A stretch of 36,897 bases of DNA from Bradyrhizobium sp. ARR65 (GTDB lineage: Bacteria; Pseudomonadota; Alphaproteobacteria; Rhizobiales; Xanthobacteraceae). Positions 7,609 through 17,692 of the stretch are shown one piece after another. The notes below the pieces were generated by a model. It ran no database searches. It was given only the letters and a program-made list of their open reading frames with translations, and was not told where the DNA came from. How positions within the stretch are numbered: the first letter of the stretch is position 1; the number at the start of each line of letters is the position of its first letter. The DNA is taken from the NCBI RefSeq assembly GCF_000472385.1, contig NZ_AWZU01000059.1, positions 211 to 37,107 of the forward strand, written 5' to 3'. The translations under genes were made by a program, and so were the position numbers.

Positions 7609-7740
7609 ATGCTGCGGCGGTGGATCCTGGTTCTTGGCGTGATCACGGTCGGCCTCATGCTGAGCGGTTGCACCAAATGCGGTCCGATCTGGGACGATTG
7701 GATCCAGGGACCGAAATCCTGCAGATCAGACCACCTTTGA
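7609..7740 (+). CDS. Tiny lipoprotein (43 residues)
   Basis: The frame reads MLRRWILVLGVITVGLMLSG then CTKCGPIWDDW and a short tail with SCRSDHL. The first 20 residues are a lipoprotein signal with lipobox LSGC (Cys21 lipidated), leaving a mature lipopeptide of only 23 residues with two more cysteines (C24, C38). GGGGAG stands about 10 bases before the ATG. I recall near-identical small proteins across Bradyrhizobium, which supports it as real despite its size. No function is known. It lies 59 bp upstream of the secreted IPD/DPWG protein on the same strand and could share its transcript. Confidence 0.75.
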   Translation: MLRRWILVLGVITVGLMLSGCTKCGPIWDDWIQGPKSCRSDHL

Positions 7741-7799
7741 CGCGCTTGGCTGCGCCGCGCCTGCGATGATATAGGGCAGCAAAAACAGGGGAGCCTTCG

Positions 7800-8114
7800 A
7801 TGAAACTTGCTCGCGTCGCCGCGGCGCTCGCTCTGCTCGGAGCGCCGGTCACTGTGTTCCTCGCGCGGCCGGTCCATGCGCAGATGCCCAATATCAACTT
7901 GATTCCGGAGACCCAAAGCAAGACGCCGGAGGAGAGGGAAGCCGAGCAGGAGCGGGACAAGGCTTATAAGGAATCGTTAAAGAAGATCCCTGACGCCAAG
8001 ACCTCGAACGATCCCTGGGGCACTGTGCGCAGCGACACGCCCAAGAGCACGGCGGCCGCGCCGTCCACCAAGACGACGGCGAAGAGGGCCAGAACCGGCA
8101 GCAGCGCCAACTGA
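7800..8114 (+). CDS. Small secreted protein with IPD/DPWG motif (paralog of 4291-4524)
   Basis: A 104-residue protein. Signal peptide about residues 1-28 (hydrophobic core VAAALALLGAPVTVFLA, cleavage near HAQ). A charged segment follows (TPEEREAEQERDKAYKESL), then KKIPDAKTSNDPWGTVR and a Lys/Thr/Ala tail that is probably disordered. The core KAYKxxLxxIPDxK with DPWGxxR a few residues on is shared with the 77-residue protein beside the PQQ dehydrogenase, so the two are paralogs. AGGGGAG precedes the ATG. Export to the periplasm is likely; no function is recognised. Confidence 0.75.
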   Translation: MKLARVAAALALLGAPVTVFLARPVHAQMPNINLIPETQSKTPEEREAEQERDKAYKESLKKIPDAKTSNDPWGTVRSDTPKSTAAAPSTKTTAKRARTGSSAN

Positions 8115-8215
8115 CGGCGTGCGGCCAACCGAGCGTTTTCCAACCTTCCGCGGACTCCACCTGGCGCGGACCAGGACCTATATTAATCCGGTCGTATCTG
8201 TACCGGAGTTGCGGC

Positions 8216-8446
8216 ATGGCCACTTCGCCGCGCGATCTCGCCACTCGGATGGCCGGCCGGCGGAAGCCGGATGACGGCTACGTGCGCGAAACCTTCACGC
8301 TACCGCGTGAGAAGGCGAGGGTGAAGGCGCGCGACTTTCTCACCCGGTACCCCAAGGCAGGCTATATGAGCGCGGTGGAAAGCTGGCGTGAGCTGCCGGG
8401 CGGCGATATCGAATTCACCATGCGGCGGCTGCGCAGCGCGGACTAG
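8216..8446 (+). CDS. Conserved hypothetical protein (76 residues)
   Basis: A short basic protein: MATSPRDLATRMAGRRKPDD then YVRETFTLPREKARVKAR and a C-terminal strand-rich piece (ESWRELPGGDIEFTMRRLRS). No signal peptide or membrane segment, so cytoplasmic. GGAG lies 8 bases upstream of the ATG, and codon use looks like that of neighbouring genes. The pattern of a helix-forming middle followed by a WRxLPxGxIEFTMRRL strand pair suggests a small folded protein, and I recall similar proteins in Bradyrhizobium. No family or function can be named. Confidence 0.65.
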   Translation: MATSPRDLATRMAGRRKPDDGYVRETFTLPREKARVKARDFLTRYPKAGYMSAVESWRELPGGDIEFTMRRLRSAD

Positions 8447-8493
8447 ACTAGAGGAAAGGCCGCACCAGTTCGGCACCGCGGCGCTTGCTCGGG

Positions 8494-8733
8494 CTACGCC
8501 CCGTCGAGCGTTTCGGCCACGATGCGAATGCGGAAGATCGGCTGCTTCTGCTCGTCCAGCATCTCCATCTGCCACTCCGAGTTTTCCTGGAGCTTGCGGG
8601 AGAGGCCGCTGGCGATATCGGCGCAGACATTCGTCAGCTCTTTCCAGGCCGCGTCGCGATCGGCGCATTCGCTGCCGATTTCCGAGGCGCCGGAATAGCG
8701 ACCGTTACGGATGCGAAAAAAATAGAGCGGCAT
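8494..8733 (-). CDS. DUF6894-like small protein
   Basis: A 79-residue cytoplasmic protein starting MPLYFFRIRNGRYSGASEIG. The pattern YFFxxxxG, then G-E-C-A-D-R-D-A-A-W-K-E, then a helix and a C-terminal WQMEMLDEQKQPIFRIRI strand fits the DUF6894 family common in Rhizobiales. The frame is open further upstream to 8826, but the ATG at 8733 matches the usual N-terminus (MPRYFF-like). Function unknown. Convergent with the 76-residue protein gene, with a 47-bp gap. Confidence 0.7.
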   Translation of the reverse strand: MPLYFFRIRNGRYSGASEIGSECADRDAAWKELTNVCADIASGLSRKLQENSEWQMEMLDEQKQPIFRIRIVAETLDGA

Positions 8734-8884
8734 GCTAGAACCAACGAACAAAATACCGCTCCACCCCTTCAAAGGGTGAGCGCAGACGCATGCCGCTAAT
8801 GGAGGCGCAAAAGGCGGGAGGTTCAATTCCGGAAGACTACGGCTCGCGGTAATTCGATCCTTATTCAGGTGCGCGGTTGTGTCG

Positions 8885-9079
8885 CTACTCGCTTTCGGTG
8901 ATGCGAATCAGTCCGTCGCCGGTGACGAGAGGACCTTTGGCGGTCAGTGCAACATAGCCGAGCGCGACGAGTTTGCTCAGATGCGCCGCTGGAACGTTGA
9001 TGTCGGGCGCGCTCACCGCGACCTCGAGGAGCGAGGCAAATTCCTCTGACGTCAGAAGCTTGGGCGTGTGCACGGTCAT
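8885..9079 (-). CDS. Small conserved hypothetical protein (64 residues)
   Basis: MTVHTPKLLTSEEFASLLEV is followed by helical and strand segments ending KGPLVTGDGLIRITESE. The arrangement of helices with LSKLVALGYVALTAKGPLVT resembles a small winged-helix tail, but that is only a visual impression. No cysteines, signal peptide or membrane helix. The ribosome binding site is weak. Codon third positions are GC-rich as in neighbouring genes. No function recognised. Confidence 0.55.
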   Translation of the reverse strand: MTVHTPKLLTSEEFASLLEVAVSAPDINVPAAHLSKLVALGYVALTAKGPLVTGDGLIRITESE

Positions 9080-9170
9080 TACTTGACTTGGGATGGTGGA
9101 AGTTTTCGCCGATTTTAGGCGGACGGTGCGGTCGCGTAAATGAGCCTTGGATCATGATGGATTGGACGCA

Positions 9171-9260
9171 ATGAGATCATGATCTCATCTCGCGCTTTTG
9201 AGCATGATCCTCGCAAATGCTTCGCGCTTGTCGCGAGCGAAACCGGCTTCCAGTTTGCGC
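9171..9260. repeat. Palindrome and partial intergenic repeat
   Basis: A perfect 18-bp palindrome ATGAGATCATGATCTCAT (9171-9188) is followed by a stretch with GAGCATGATCCTCGCAAATG and TTGTCGCGAGCGAAACCGG. This resembles the dispersed GAGCATGATC...AAACCGG intergenic repeat seen many times in Bradyrhizobium genomes, here apparently truncated. A 64-codon frame on the minus strand across it (9115-9309) is low in complexity and is not called. Confidence 0.45.
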
Positions 9261-9312
9261 TTTGCAGCCCTCCTGATGAGCGCGATTTGTTGCGAGCGGA
9301 CGACGACATCCG

Positions 9313-9498
9313 CTATTCAAAAAGCTTTTCCGGCGCGACCGTCAGGCGGTAGGCGATTTCCGTAGAGCCGTCGGAGATTTCCAGCAAGCAATTGCACAGC
9401 GGACAGCGGAATTCGCCCGCGTGTCCCTTGCGCGAATTGAGTTCGATCCGGCGGATGCCGGCCTTGCACTCCGGGCAGATGATATCGCCTTTTTTCAT
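9313..9498 (-). CDS. Small zinc-ribbon protein (61 residues)
   Basis: MKKGDIICPECKAGIRRIEL carries the first CPEC knuckle (C8, C11); the second is CPLC at about residues 32-35, giving a CxxC-N20-CxxC zinc ribbon, followed by NCLLEISDGSTEIAYRLTVA. The frame continues upstream to 9813 without family-like sequence, so the ATG at 9498 is chosen. Similar 60-residue proteins ending in PEKLFE are familiar from Bradyrhizobium. Cytoplasmic; function unknown, possibly nucleic-acid or protein binding. Confidence 0.7.
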   Translation of the reverse strand: MKKGDIICPECKAGIRRIELNSRKGHAGEFRCPLCNCLLEISDGSTEIAYRLTVAPEKLFE

Positions 9499-9816
9499 GC
9501 GTTGATTATGCCCGGGCCGTATCACCGTTCCAAGACAGCGACGGCCTGCTTCCCATGAAGTTGAAACCGCCATCAGTGGGGGCCGCGATTCGTTCGCGAT
9601 GAGGAACTTTGTTCTTGCGCGGAGAACTACGGACGAAATGCGAAGAACGTGTTGAAAACACGGGACTTCGCGCAACCCGTGCGGAAGTCGCGCGTTGGTC
9701 CGGCCGCGAGCGAAGAATTCACATGCGTAATCGTCGGAACTGACGTCAGCCATCAAGCTTGGCTTGCGAGTGTCGGTGATTCGCTCTCCGTTGGCCCACA
9801 CGGCAAAAAGCAAAAG
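9499..9816. other. Intergenic region with no supported gene
   Basis: About 318 bases between a zinc-ribbon gene and a doubtful small gene. It holds a short hairpin GTGTT-GAA-AACAC near 9650 but no convincing reading frame, tRNA or terminator. Confidence 0.5.
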
Positions 9817-10050
9817 ATGAAGCTAATCGACCTGTTTTCGCGCCCCAGGAAGCGGGCCCCCCATCCTGACGAGATGGCGCCGCATGTTGCGGATCACCGC
9901 ACCGACCGATCGAGCATGGCCGAACTGGTTCGGCTGCTGCGGGAGCATGACGGCACACAGGATGGCAATGAGGCGAGTGAACGCTCAGATCGCCCAGGGA
10001 GCCCGACCCCGAAATTACGGTCATACGATCAGGGCCGGCGCTCGCGGTGA
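9817..10050 (+). CDS. Doubtful small protein (77 residues)
   Basis: A possible product starting MKLIDLFSRPRKRAPHPDEM, hydrophilic throughout, with one helical stretch SSMAELVRLLREHDGTQDGN and a basic disordered tail. AAAAG is the only ribosome binding hint. There is no recognisable domain. The helical core and the GC-rich third positions argue mildly for coding; lack of any known relative argues against. Could be spurious. Confidence 0.3.
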   Translation: MKLIDLFSRPRKRAPHPDEMAPHVADHRTDRSSMAELVRLLREHDGTQDGNEASERSDRPGSPTPKLRSYDQGRRSR

Positions 10051-10130
10051 AGGGGAGGGAGGCGCGGGAACGATTGCCGGTCGGCGCCGTTAGCTTGCCG
10101 TATCGTCCCTTAGATACACCCCCGCAAGAG

Positions 10131-10161
10131 CGGCCCCGGCTTCTCCCCTGAGCTGGGGCCG
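10131..10161 (+). terminator. GC-rich hairpin (copy A of a repeated stem)
   Basis: CGGCCCC (10131-10137) pairs with GGGGCCG (10155-10161). It is preceded by ACCCCCGCAAGAG, much like the hairpin at 10947. No T-run follows, so it may be a terminator in name only or part of a small RNA. It lies about 80 bases after the doubtful gene at 9817. Confidence 0.4.
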
Positions 10162-10191
10162 TCGCGTTCAGGGTTTTCTCATCTCCGCCGC

Positions 10192-10315
10192 ATCATAGGT
10201 TAGAGACGGAACCGGCGAGGCGTCGCACGATATCGATGTTGCTACTGTGCGGTTTGCCCCCGCTTTGGCAACAACCCCTCACGGCCCCGGCTGCAAACAC
10301 TGGGGCCGCTTTTTT
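10192..10315 (+). ncRNA. Candidate small RNA or repeat (copy B)
   Basis: This stretch starts with TAGGTTAGAGACGGAACCG (10196-10214) and ends with a strong rho-independent terminator: CGGCCCCGG (10282-10290) pairs with CTGGGGCCG (10300-10308, one G-U), followed by C and six T's (10310-10315). The opening box recurs at 10871-10888 in copy C with 17 of 19 aligned bases the same, and both copies end in a GC hairpin. No reading frame fits. A roughly 120-base transcript with its own terminator is the simplest reading, but a promoter is not evident. Confidence 0.35.
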
Positions 10316-10372
10316 GGGCGCCGCATCGCTGTTGGGGTATCAAGCTGCAGGTTTCGATCGATGGCGCGGGAC

Positions 10373-10765
10373 TTAAGTCGGACCTGTCCCTGCATTGAGG
10401 AGTTGGGACACCGCCGTGACGAGCTGCGCCGGAGCGAACGGTTTGCTCAGCATGATGCTGTTGGGAACGCCCTTCGAGGTCCAGCCGTCGGCATCCTTGC
10501 CGCTCATATAGACGACAGGAAAATCCGCGCGGAGCTCCCGCGCGTGGCGCGCGATCTCCCAGCCATCCATTTGGCCCGATAAGTTGATGTCGGTTACCAG
10601 CGCCCGGTACTTGTGTTGATCGCCGGCAATGAGCTTCACCGCCTCTTCGCCGGAGGCGGCAATGGCGACCTCATAGCCTCCTTCGGCCAGTGTCTCCTCG
10701 ATCATCCCTTGGATCACCTGCTCGTCTTCCACGACCAGGATGACGGGCACCTCTCTCGCTTCCAA
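10373..10765 (-). CDS. Stand-alone response regulator (receiver domain only)
   Basis: A single CheY-like receiver domain of about 130 residues. The acidic pocket is VVEDE (about residues 11-15), the phospho-acceptor Asp is in LVTDINLSG (D59 from this start), the switch Thr/Ser is in VVYMSGK and the conserved Lys is in MLSKPF (K108). There is no output domain, so it must act by protein contact or phosphotransfer; no cognate kinase is in the window. The frame is open to a TTG at 10798, but the TTG at 10765 has GGGGGAG about 6 bases upstream and gives MEAREVPVILVVEDE, placing beta-1 at the usual distance. Both candidate starts are TTG, which hints at weak translation. Confidence 0.85.
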   Translation of the reverse strand: MEAREVPVILVVEDEQVIQGMIEETLAEGGYEVAIAASGEEAVKLIAGDQHKYRALVTDINLSGQMDGWEIARHARELRADFPVVYMSGKDADGWTSKGVPNSIMLSKPFAPAQLVTAVSQLLNAGTGPT

Positions 10766-10867
10766 TGGCCGCTCCCCCGTCCAGGTTTCGTGCGTCAAGC
10801 GGCGACCGAGAAATTGGTTCCCGTGTTACGAATTGAACTTTTTGCAAGGGCGATGAGCGGCCGCGCA

Positions 10868-10983
10868 CCATAGTTAGCGACGGAACCGCAGCAGCGAGCC
10901 GCAGAGTGTCGGTGTTGTCGTATGAGCGCCCGGTAACCCCACAAGAGCCTCGGCGACTGGCCTCCCGACGCCGAGGCCGTTTA
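10868..10983 (+). ncRNA. Candidate small RNA or repeat (copy C)
   Basis: Related to copy B at 10192: the box TAGTTAGCGACGGAACCG (10871-10888) is followed by a GTGTTG segment, then AACCCCACAAGAG and a perfect 9-bp stem GCCTCGGCG / CGCCGAGGC (10947-10955, 10969-10977) ending in CGTTTACTT. The CAAGAG-plus-hairpin end matches copy A. Copies B and C flank the response regulator gene, both on the plus strand. Small RNA is one reading; a dispersed structured repeat is another. Confidence 0.35.
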
Positions 10984-11032
10984 CTTGCTGGGGACGTACG
11001 AGCGCGGGCGCGGTGCGGCGCGCTACGCGCCG

Positions 11033-11269
11033 CTACGCAGCGCACTGGATCCTCGGCGCCGAGAGCTTGCGTGGCGGAGGCGTGGAGTCCTCGCTCACGA
11101 CCGAGTTGATTTGCGCGATCCGCTCGCAATTGGGACAGGCGAACGAATGGGTGATGGTGACCGGGTCAGTCGCGATCAGTGTGGACCGATACCACTTCAT
11201 CTGGATGCGGCAGCTTGGACAGGTCGGCGCTTCCACCTGCTCCAGCGAACGCTTCAGACTGTCCACCAT
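11033..11269 (-). CDS. Zinc-ribbon protein
   Basis: Product from the chosen ATG is 78 residues: MVDSLKRSLEQVEAPTCPSC, a first CPSC knuckle, then MKWYRSTLIATDPVTITHSF and a second knuckle CPNC, followed by a polar tail with PPPRKL. This CxxC-N24-CxxC layout is a zinc ribbon of a type often seen as small cytoplasmic proteins in Bradyrhizobium. The frame continues to a TTG at 11335, which would add a helical 22-residue extension; that longer form is possible because the extension looks helix-forming. Function unknown. Confidence 0.68.
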   Translation of the reverse strand: MVDSLKRSLEQVEAPTCPSCRIQMKWYRSTLIATDPVTITHSFACPNCERIAQINSVVSEDSTPPPRKLSAPRIQCAA

Positions 11270-11452
11270 CTTTGCCCAAGCTTCCGTCGCGCGGCTCGCT
11301 TCCTTTCCATAGACCAGGAATCGCGGGCTTTGCAAATTCCGGCCTCAAGGGTGGAACTGCGATGCGTCCACACTTCAAGCGGAACCCTTCGGCGCTTAAC
11401 CGGGAGACGCAGCGGACATGAAAGCTGAGCGCACGAACGAAAGCGGGGATGG

Positions 11453-11641
11453 CTATTCCATTGCCTCGACGTCCGGCGGGTGAGGGCTGGGGTCAGGAGC
11501 CTCCGAGGCTCTCTCGTCGACCTGCGACTTGTAGGCGGCAGCCCTTTCCACCAGAGCTGCGGCCAGCTCCGGGTTTGACGTGGATTTGGCAAACCTGAGC
11601 AGCGCCGCGGCCTGACGCGCGAAGTAGAGTCTTCCAGGCAC
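11453..11641 (-). CDS. Small helical protein (62 residues)
   Basis: Starts at a GTG with GGGGAGAG about 8 bases upstream, which makes this start convincing. The sequence MPGRLYFARQAAALLRFAKS followed by NPELAAALVERAAAYKSQVD is two amphipathic helices; the tail is Pro/Glu-rich. The YFARQAxxLLxFAKxTxxPxLAAxLVEKAA pattern is familiar from many Bradyrhizobium hypothetical proteins. No membrane segment or signal. Probably cytoplasmic and oligomeric; no function known. Confidence 0.7.
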   Translation of the reverse strand: MPGRLYFARQAAALLRFAKSTSNPELAAALVERAAAYKSQVDERASEAPDPSPHPPDVEAME

Positions 11642-11740
11642 AATCCAACTCTCCCCGACAAGAACCCCCGTCGAAAGACATCACGCGCGAACCGCGATTC
11701 CGTTCCGCAGCGAATGTTCACAATTGGTCGTAGAGAACTG

Positions 11741-11794
11741 GGTTCCCGGGAACCGGCTAAGCCCGTCCAGCTTCGACCGAGGGCATTTCGGTCG
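11741..11794. repeat. Palindrome and hairpin downstream of the microprotein gene
   Basis: GGTTCCCGGGAACC (11741-11754) is a perfect 14-bp palindrome. It is followed by the stem CGACCGA / TCGGTCG (11774-11780, 11788-11794). The second hairpin lies just after the stop of the minus-strand gene at 11804 and might help end its transcript, although no T-run follows. Confidence 0.4.
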
Positions 11795-11803
11795 GTCCGC
11801 CGC

Positions 11804-11920
11804 CTAGCGCACGGAGAGGGCTGCGATGGCGAGGAGCACCATCCATCCGACGATGATCAGGGAGGCAAGGGCGCCAGCGGTTATCCTGGCCTTCTCCCTG
11901 GCGGTATAGGGCCTGTCCAT
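11804..11920 (-). CDS. Single-pass membrane microprotein (38 residues)
   Basis: The frame encodes MDRPYTAREKARITAGALAS then a hydrophobic run LIIVGWMVLLAIAAL and SVR. A short charged cytoplasmic N-terminus followed by one membrane helix (about residues 14-35) is typical of bacterial membrane microproteins. GGGGA lies about 5 bases before the ATG at 11918-11920. The stop is TAG at 11804-11806. It is too small to identify by homology; it could modulate a larger membrane protein. No neighbour is an obvious partner. Confidence 0.55.
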   Translation of the reverse strand: MDRPYTAREKARITAGALASLIIVGWMVLLAIAALSVR

Positions 11921-12242
11921 GTCCCCAGCTTAAGCGGAACAGGGCGCAACCGCTCATCAAATCGGGGAGACGAAGGCCGCCATATCGCCAGGAGCGAAAG
12001 CGCCGCAAGGCAAACCTGGCCTGCTGTGAAGGCCGCCCGGCACACCCTTTGCCGGGTAACAGGGTGCACCGGGCCGGCCTCGCTGCACCAGTGCTTCCGT
12101 GGTGCTGGCCGTTTCTGCAAAGCAAGAGCCGTGCCGATTTGGGTAGCCCTCACCCACGTTGGGGTTTCGGCATCGGCCCTTGCTCCTCCCTGGGGAAAGG
12201 TTCTTGGGTTTTTCGGCCGAGAAACGGCGGCAGACGGTTGCA
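11921..12242. other. Intergenic region with large hairpin
   Basis: No supported gene in about 320 bases. The main structure is a long imperfect hairpin: GGCCGCCCGG with CACCCT (12031-12048) against AGGGTG with CCGGGCCGGCC (12061-12079). A shorter stem GCACCA / TGGTGC follows around 12084-12104. These could form in DNA or in a transcript from either strand; neither is followed by a T-run. Confidence 0.5.
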
Positions 12243-12272
12243 GCGAAAGAGGCCGCCAACCAGGGCAGCCTC
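12243..12272 (-). terminator. Terminator for the Cys-rich secreted protein gene
   Basis: On the minus strand GAGGCTGCC pairs with GGCGGCCTC (9 bp with one G-U; plus coordinates 12249-12257 and 12264-12272), loop of 6, followed by TTTCGC. It sits 28 bases past the stop codon of the gene at 12301-12558. Confidence 0.6.
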
Positions 12273-12300
12273 TGCCTATTCACCGCATGAAAGGATCAGC

Positions 12301-12558
12301 TTACTTGAGGCCTAGATTGCTGCACCACCACCACGCATCGGAGGACCTCCACCCGATCTCCGTCGTCTTCTTCGTACATTCGACGTAGCTCGTGTAGCTT
12401 GTGCGGTCGTGACATTGATGCGTCGAGAGCATGGGCCAATTCGTGCCGGAGCATCTGCTATTTTCGACGGCGTTGTTCCAGGTCTTTCCTGCATTCGCGG
12501 GGGCTATTGACGAGACTGCGACAGCTAGGCCCGCAACGATCAGTAACGAGGCTTTCAT
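12301..12558 (-). CDS. Cys-rich secreted protein
   Basis: An 85-residue product with a Sec signal peptide (MKASLLIVAGLAVAVSSIAP then ANA, cleavage after residue 23). The mature 62 residues contain four cysteines (SRCSG, HQCHD, VECTKK, WWCSN), enough for two disulfides, and are rich in Trp, Thr and Ser. The frame runs upstream to 12612, but the ATG at 12558 follows GGGAGA and begins the signal peptide. A 20-bp inverted repeat stands 23 bases upstream of the start. Probably periplasmic or extracellular; no family recognised. Confidence 0.75.
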   Translation of the reverse strand: MKASLLIVAGLAVAVSSIAPANAGKTWNNAVENSRCSGTNWPMLSTHQCHDRTSYTSYVECTKKTTEIGWRSSDAWWWCSNLGLK

Positions 12559-12580
12559 GGCTATCTTTCTCCCAATTCCC

Positions 12581-12600
12581 GGGACAGCAAATGCTGTCCC
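12581..12600. promoter_or_regulatory. Inverted repeat upstream of the Cys-rich protein gene
   Basis: GGGACAGCA-AA-TGCTGTCCC: 9-bp arms around a 2-base centre, 23 bases before the start codon of the minus-strand gene at 12558. It may be an operator for a dimeric regulator or a 5'-leader hairpin. The regulator is unknown. Confidence 0.45.
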
Positions 12601-12953
12601 AGAACGTATCATAGCACGCGTTCAACCCGCCGACTTGGGATGGGATCGGAGTTGCGAACTGCCGTTAGCACCACCGGTTGCCCAGCACATAAAGCACGAG
12701 CGGTCCCAGCGGCAGCGGACGCACGCGCGAAAATCCGGTGGCCTGGAGGTCCACCGGATGATTCGCCAATACGATTTGGTGAAATGAAACGGGGACAGCT
12801 AAGCGGAGATGTCGCAGCTAGTCTGTCCAAAAGCTCACACTCGGCCGGGAAAGCTGGCGACCTCGGGTCGCTCATAGCCGCCGCGACGGCAACGGGCGGA
12901 GGAACTCCGCTCCACCATAAGGAAATGCAGGCGGAGGCCGCCGCCGACCCGAC
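12601..12953. other. Intergenic region upstream of recA, no supported gene
   Basis: Contains the perfect 9-bp hairpin ATCCGGTGG / CCACCGGAT (12735-12743, 12753-12761). A short minus-strand frame near 12670-12760 (containing LPLGPLVLYVLGNRWC) may be a gene remnant. The 168-codon plus-strand frame across the region (12640-13146) has no protein-like features and is not called. Confidence 0.45.
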
Positions 12954-12978
12954 AAAAAACCCCGCCGATCGGGCGGGG
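12954..12978 (-). terminator. Strong rho-independent terminator (minus strand)
   Basis: Seven G-C pairs, 5-base loop GATCG region, followed by six consecutive T's on the minus strand. No annotated minus-strand gene precedes it, which supports a small RNA there. Confidence 0.75.
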
Positions 12979-13090
12979 AGTTTGCGAGTACTGGGGGCGT
13001 CTGAGCCCCAGTGCGGCGCTGCTAGCAGGGCAATGCGACAGTTGTGTAAAGCAGGCCGCCCACCGAGGTGGCCTTCGACGCCCACGGCCG
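12954..13090 (-). ncRNA. Candidate small RNA divergent from recA
   Basis: On the minus strand this stretch ends with a textbook terminator: CCCCGCC-loop-GGCGGGG (arms at 12960-12966 and 12972-12978) followed by six T's (12959-12954). Upstream of it lie a second stem ACTGGGG / CCCCAGT (12990-12996, 13006-13012) and a third, imperfect one around 13053-13075. No protein gene on the minus strand leads into this terminator within 230 bases, so a short structured transcript is the best explanation. The 5' end is a guess; it would fall near the recA SOS box at 13103-13117. Confidence 0.4.
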
Positions 13091-13102
13091 TTCAGCACAA
13101 AA

Positions 13103-13117
13103 GAACATATTGCGAAC
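13103..13117. promoter_or_regulatory. LexA-binding SOS box of recA
   Basis: GAAC-N7-GAAC (13103-13106 and 13114-13117) is a perfect match to the direct-repeat LexA box of Alphaproteobacteria (GTTC-N7-GTTC on the other strand). A third GAAC follows at 13121. It lies 92 bases before the recA start, so recA should be LexA-repressed and induced by DNA damage. Confidence 0.88.
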
Positions 13118-13209
13118 ATGGAACAAATGGTGTACATTGTTTTTAACCGTCGGCCGCCTCTTTCAACCGTTTGTCCCGCTCGCGAATCCCCGCCATAAGG
13201 AGTTAACAG

Positions 13210-14298
<1,089 letters not shown>

Positions 14299-14306
14299 AG
14301 CCTTAG

Positions 14307-14369
14307 ACCTTCGTGAGCCGCATCAGCGAAGGTTAGCGTCATGCCCGGCCGCCCCCCGTGCCGGGCATG
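14307..14369 (+). terminator. Tandem hairpins after recA
   Basis: Stem ACCTTCG / CGAAGGT (14307-14313, 14327-14333) then a perfect 10-bp stem CATGCCCGGC / GCCGGGCATG (14340-14349, 14360-14369). Neither has a clear T-run. The second resembles common ATGCCCGGG-type intergenic palindromes of Bradyrhizobium. They probably help end recA transcription. Confidence 0.55.
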
Positions 14370-14616
14370 TACGTTTGGGACGGCCGCCGCCGGGATTGAC
14401 TGAAACGCTCTCACGCGATCCGCGCTGAAGCGCAAACCGGCTGCCGATCTTTCAAAAGAAAGCGGACGCGAAGATCGTGCGACGAGCAGTGGGTAGCAAG
14501 ACCAAAGCGTCCCGGCTAATCCTGACCAGCTCTTCCCGTTTGATGGATGCGCGGGTCATCCTCGATCAGGCCGTGGACGGGCGCCCGCACATCACGAGTT
14601 GAGTCAAAGAACTTGG
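14370..14616. other. Intergenic region between recA and gcvP
   Basis: About 250 bases with no supported gene. The plus-strand frame starting at 14547 and running to 16523 is the antisense shadow of gcvP. Confidence 0.5.
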
Positions 14617-14657
14617 AGGTTCCGGGTTCGCCTCTTTCGAGGCGCCCCGGAAATGAC
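14617..14657. repeat. Half copy of a palindromic intergenic repeat
   Basis: GGTTCCGGGTTCGCCTCTTT followed by CGAGGCGCCCCGGAAATGAC matches the right half of the full element at 25101-25181. The internal hairpin is kept with different bases (GCCTC/GAGGC here, GCGTC/GACGC there). It lies just beyond the gcvP stop codon. Confidence 0.7.
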
Positions 14658-14669
14658 GATGCAGGGCGA

Positions 14670-17558
<2,889 letters not shown>

Positions 17559-17588
17559 GGGGTGCCTCGTTCGATCTCCAAATTCGGT

Positions 17589-17692
17589 GTCGTCGTCCGC
17601 GAATGCCGACGATCCAGTACGCCGAGACGTCTCGGTTCGACCGCTGCTGTCTGTGGTTACTGGATGCCCCGCATGCGCGGGGCATGACGGGC
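17589..17692. repeat. Palindromic intergenic repeat inside the gcv operon
   Basis: ATCCAGTA (17612-17619) pairs with TACTGGAT (17658-17665), and the element ends in a perfect hairpin ATGCCCCGC-ATGC-GCGGGGCAT (17664-17685) followed by GACGG. It resembles the dispersed GTCGTC...GGGGCATGACGG family of Bradyrhizobium. Its position between gcvH and gcvP could tune the ratio of the two proteins. Confidence 0.65.

Noticed and set aside
9115..9309. 64-codon minus-strand frame
   Set aside because: It runs across a palindrome and a dispersed repeat, with no ribosome binding site or protein-like pattern.
9600..9640. GGAAC near 9601 as an EcfG general stress promoter
   Set aside because: No GTT-type -10 element at 16-18 bases from the GGAAC.
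12640..13146. 168-codon plus-strand frame upstream of recA
   Set aside because: Covers hairpins, a minus-strand terminator and the SOS box; composition is not protein-like.
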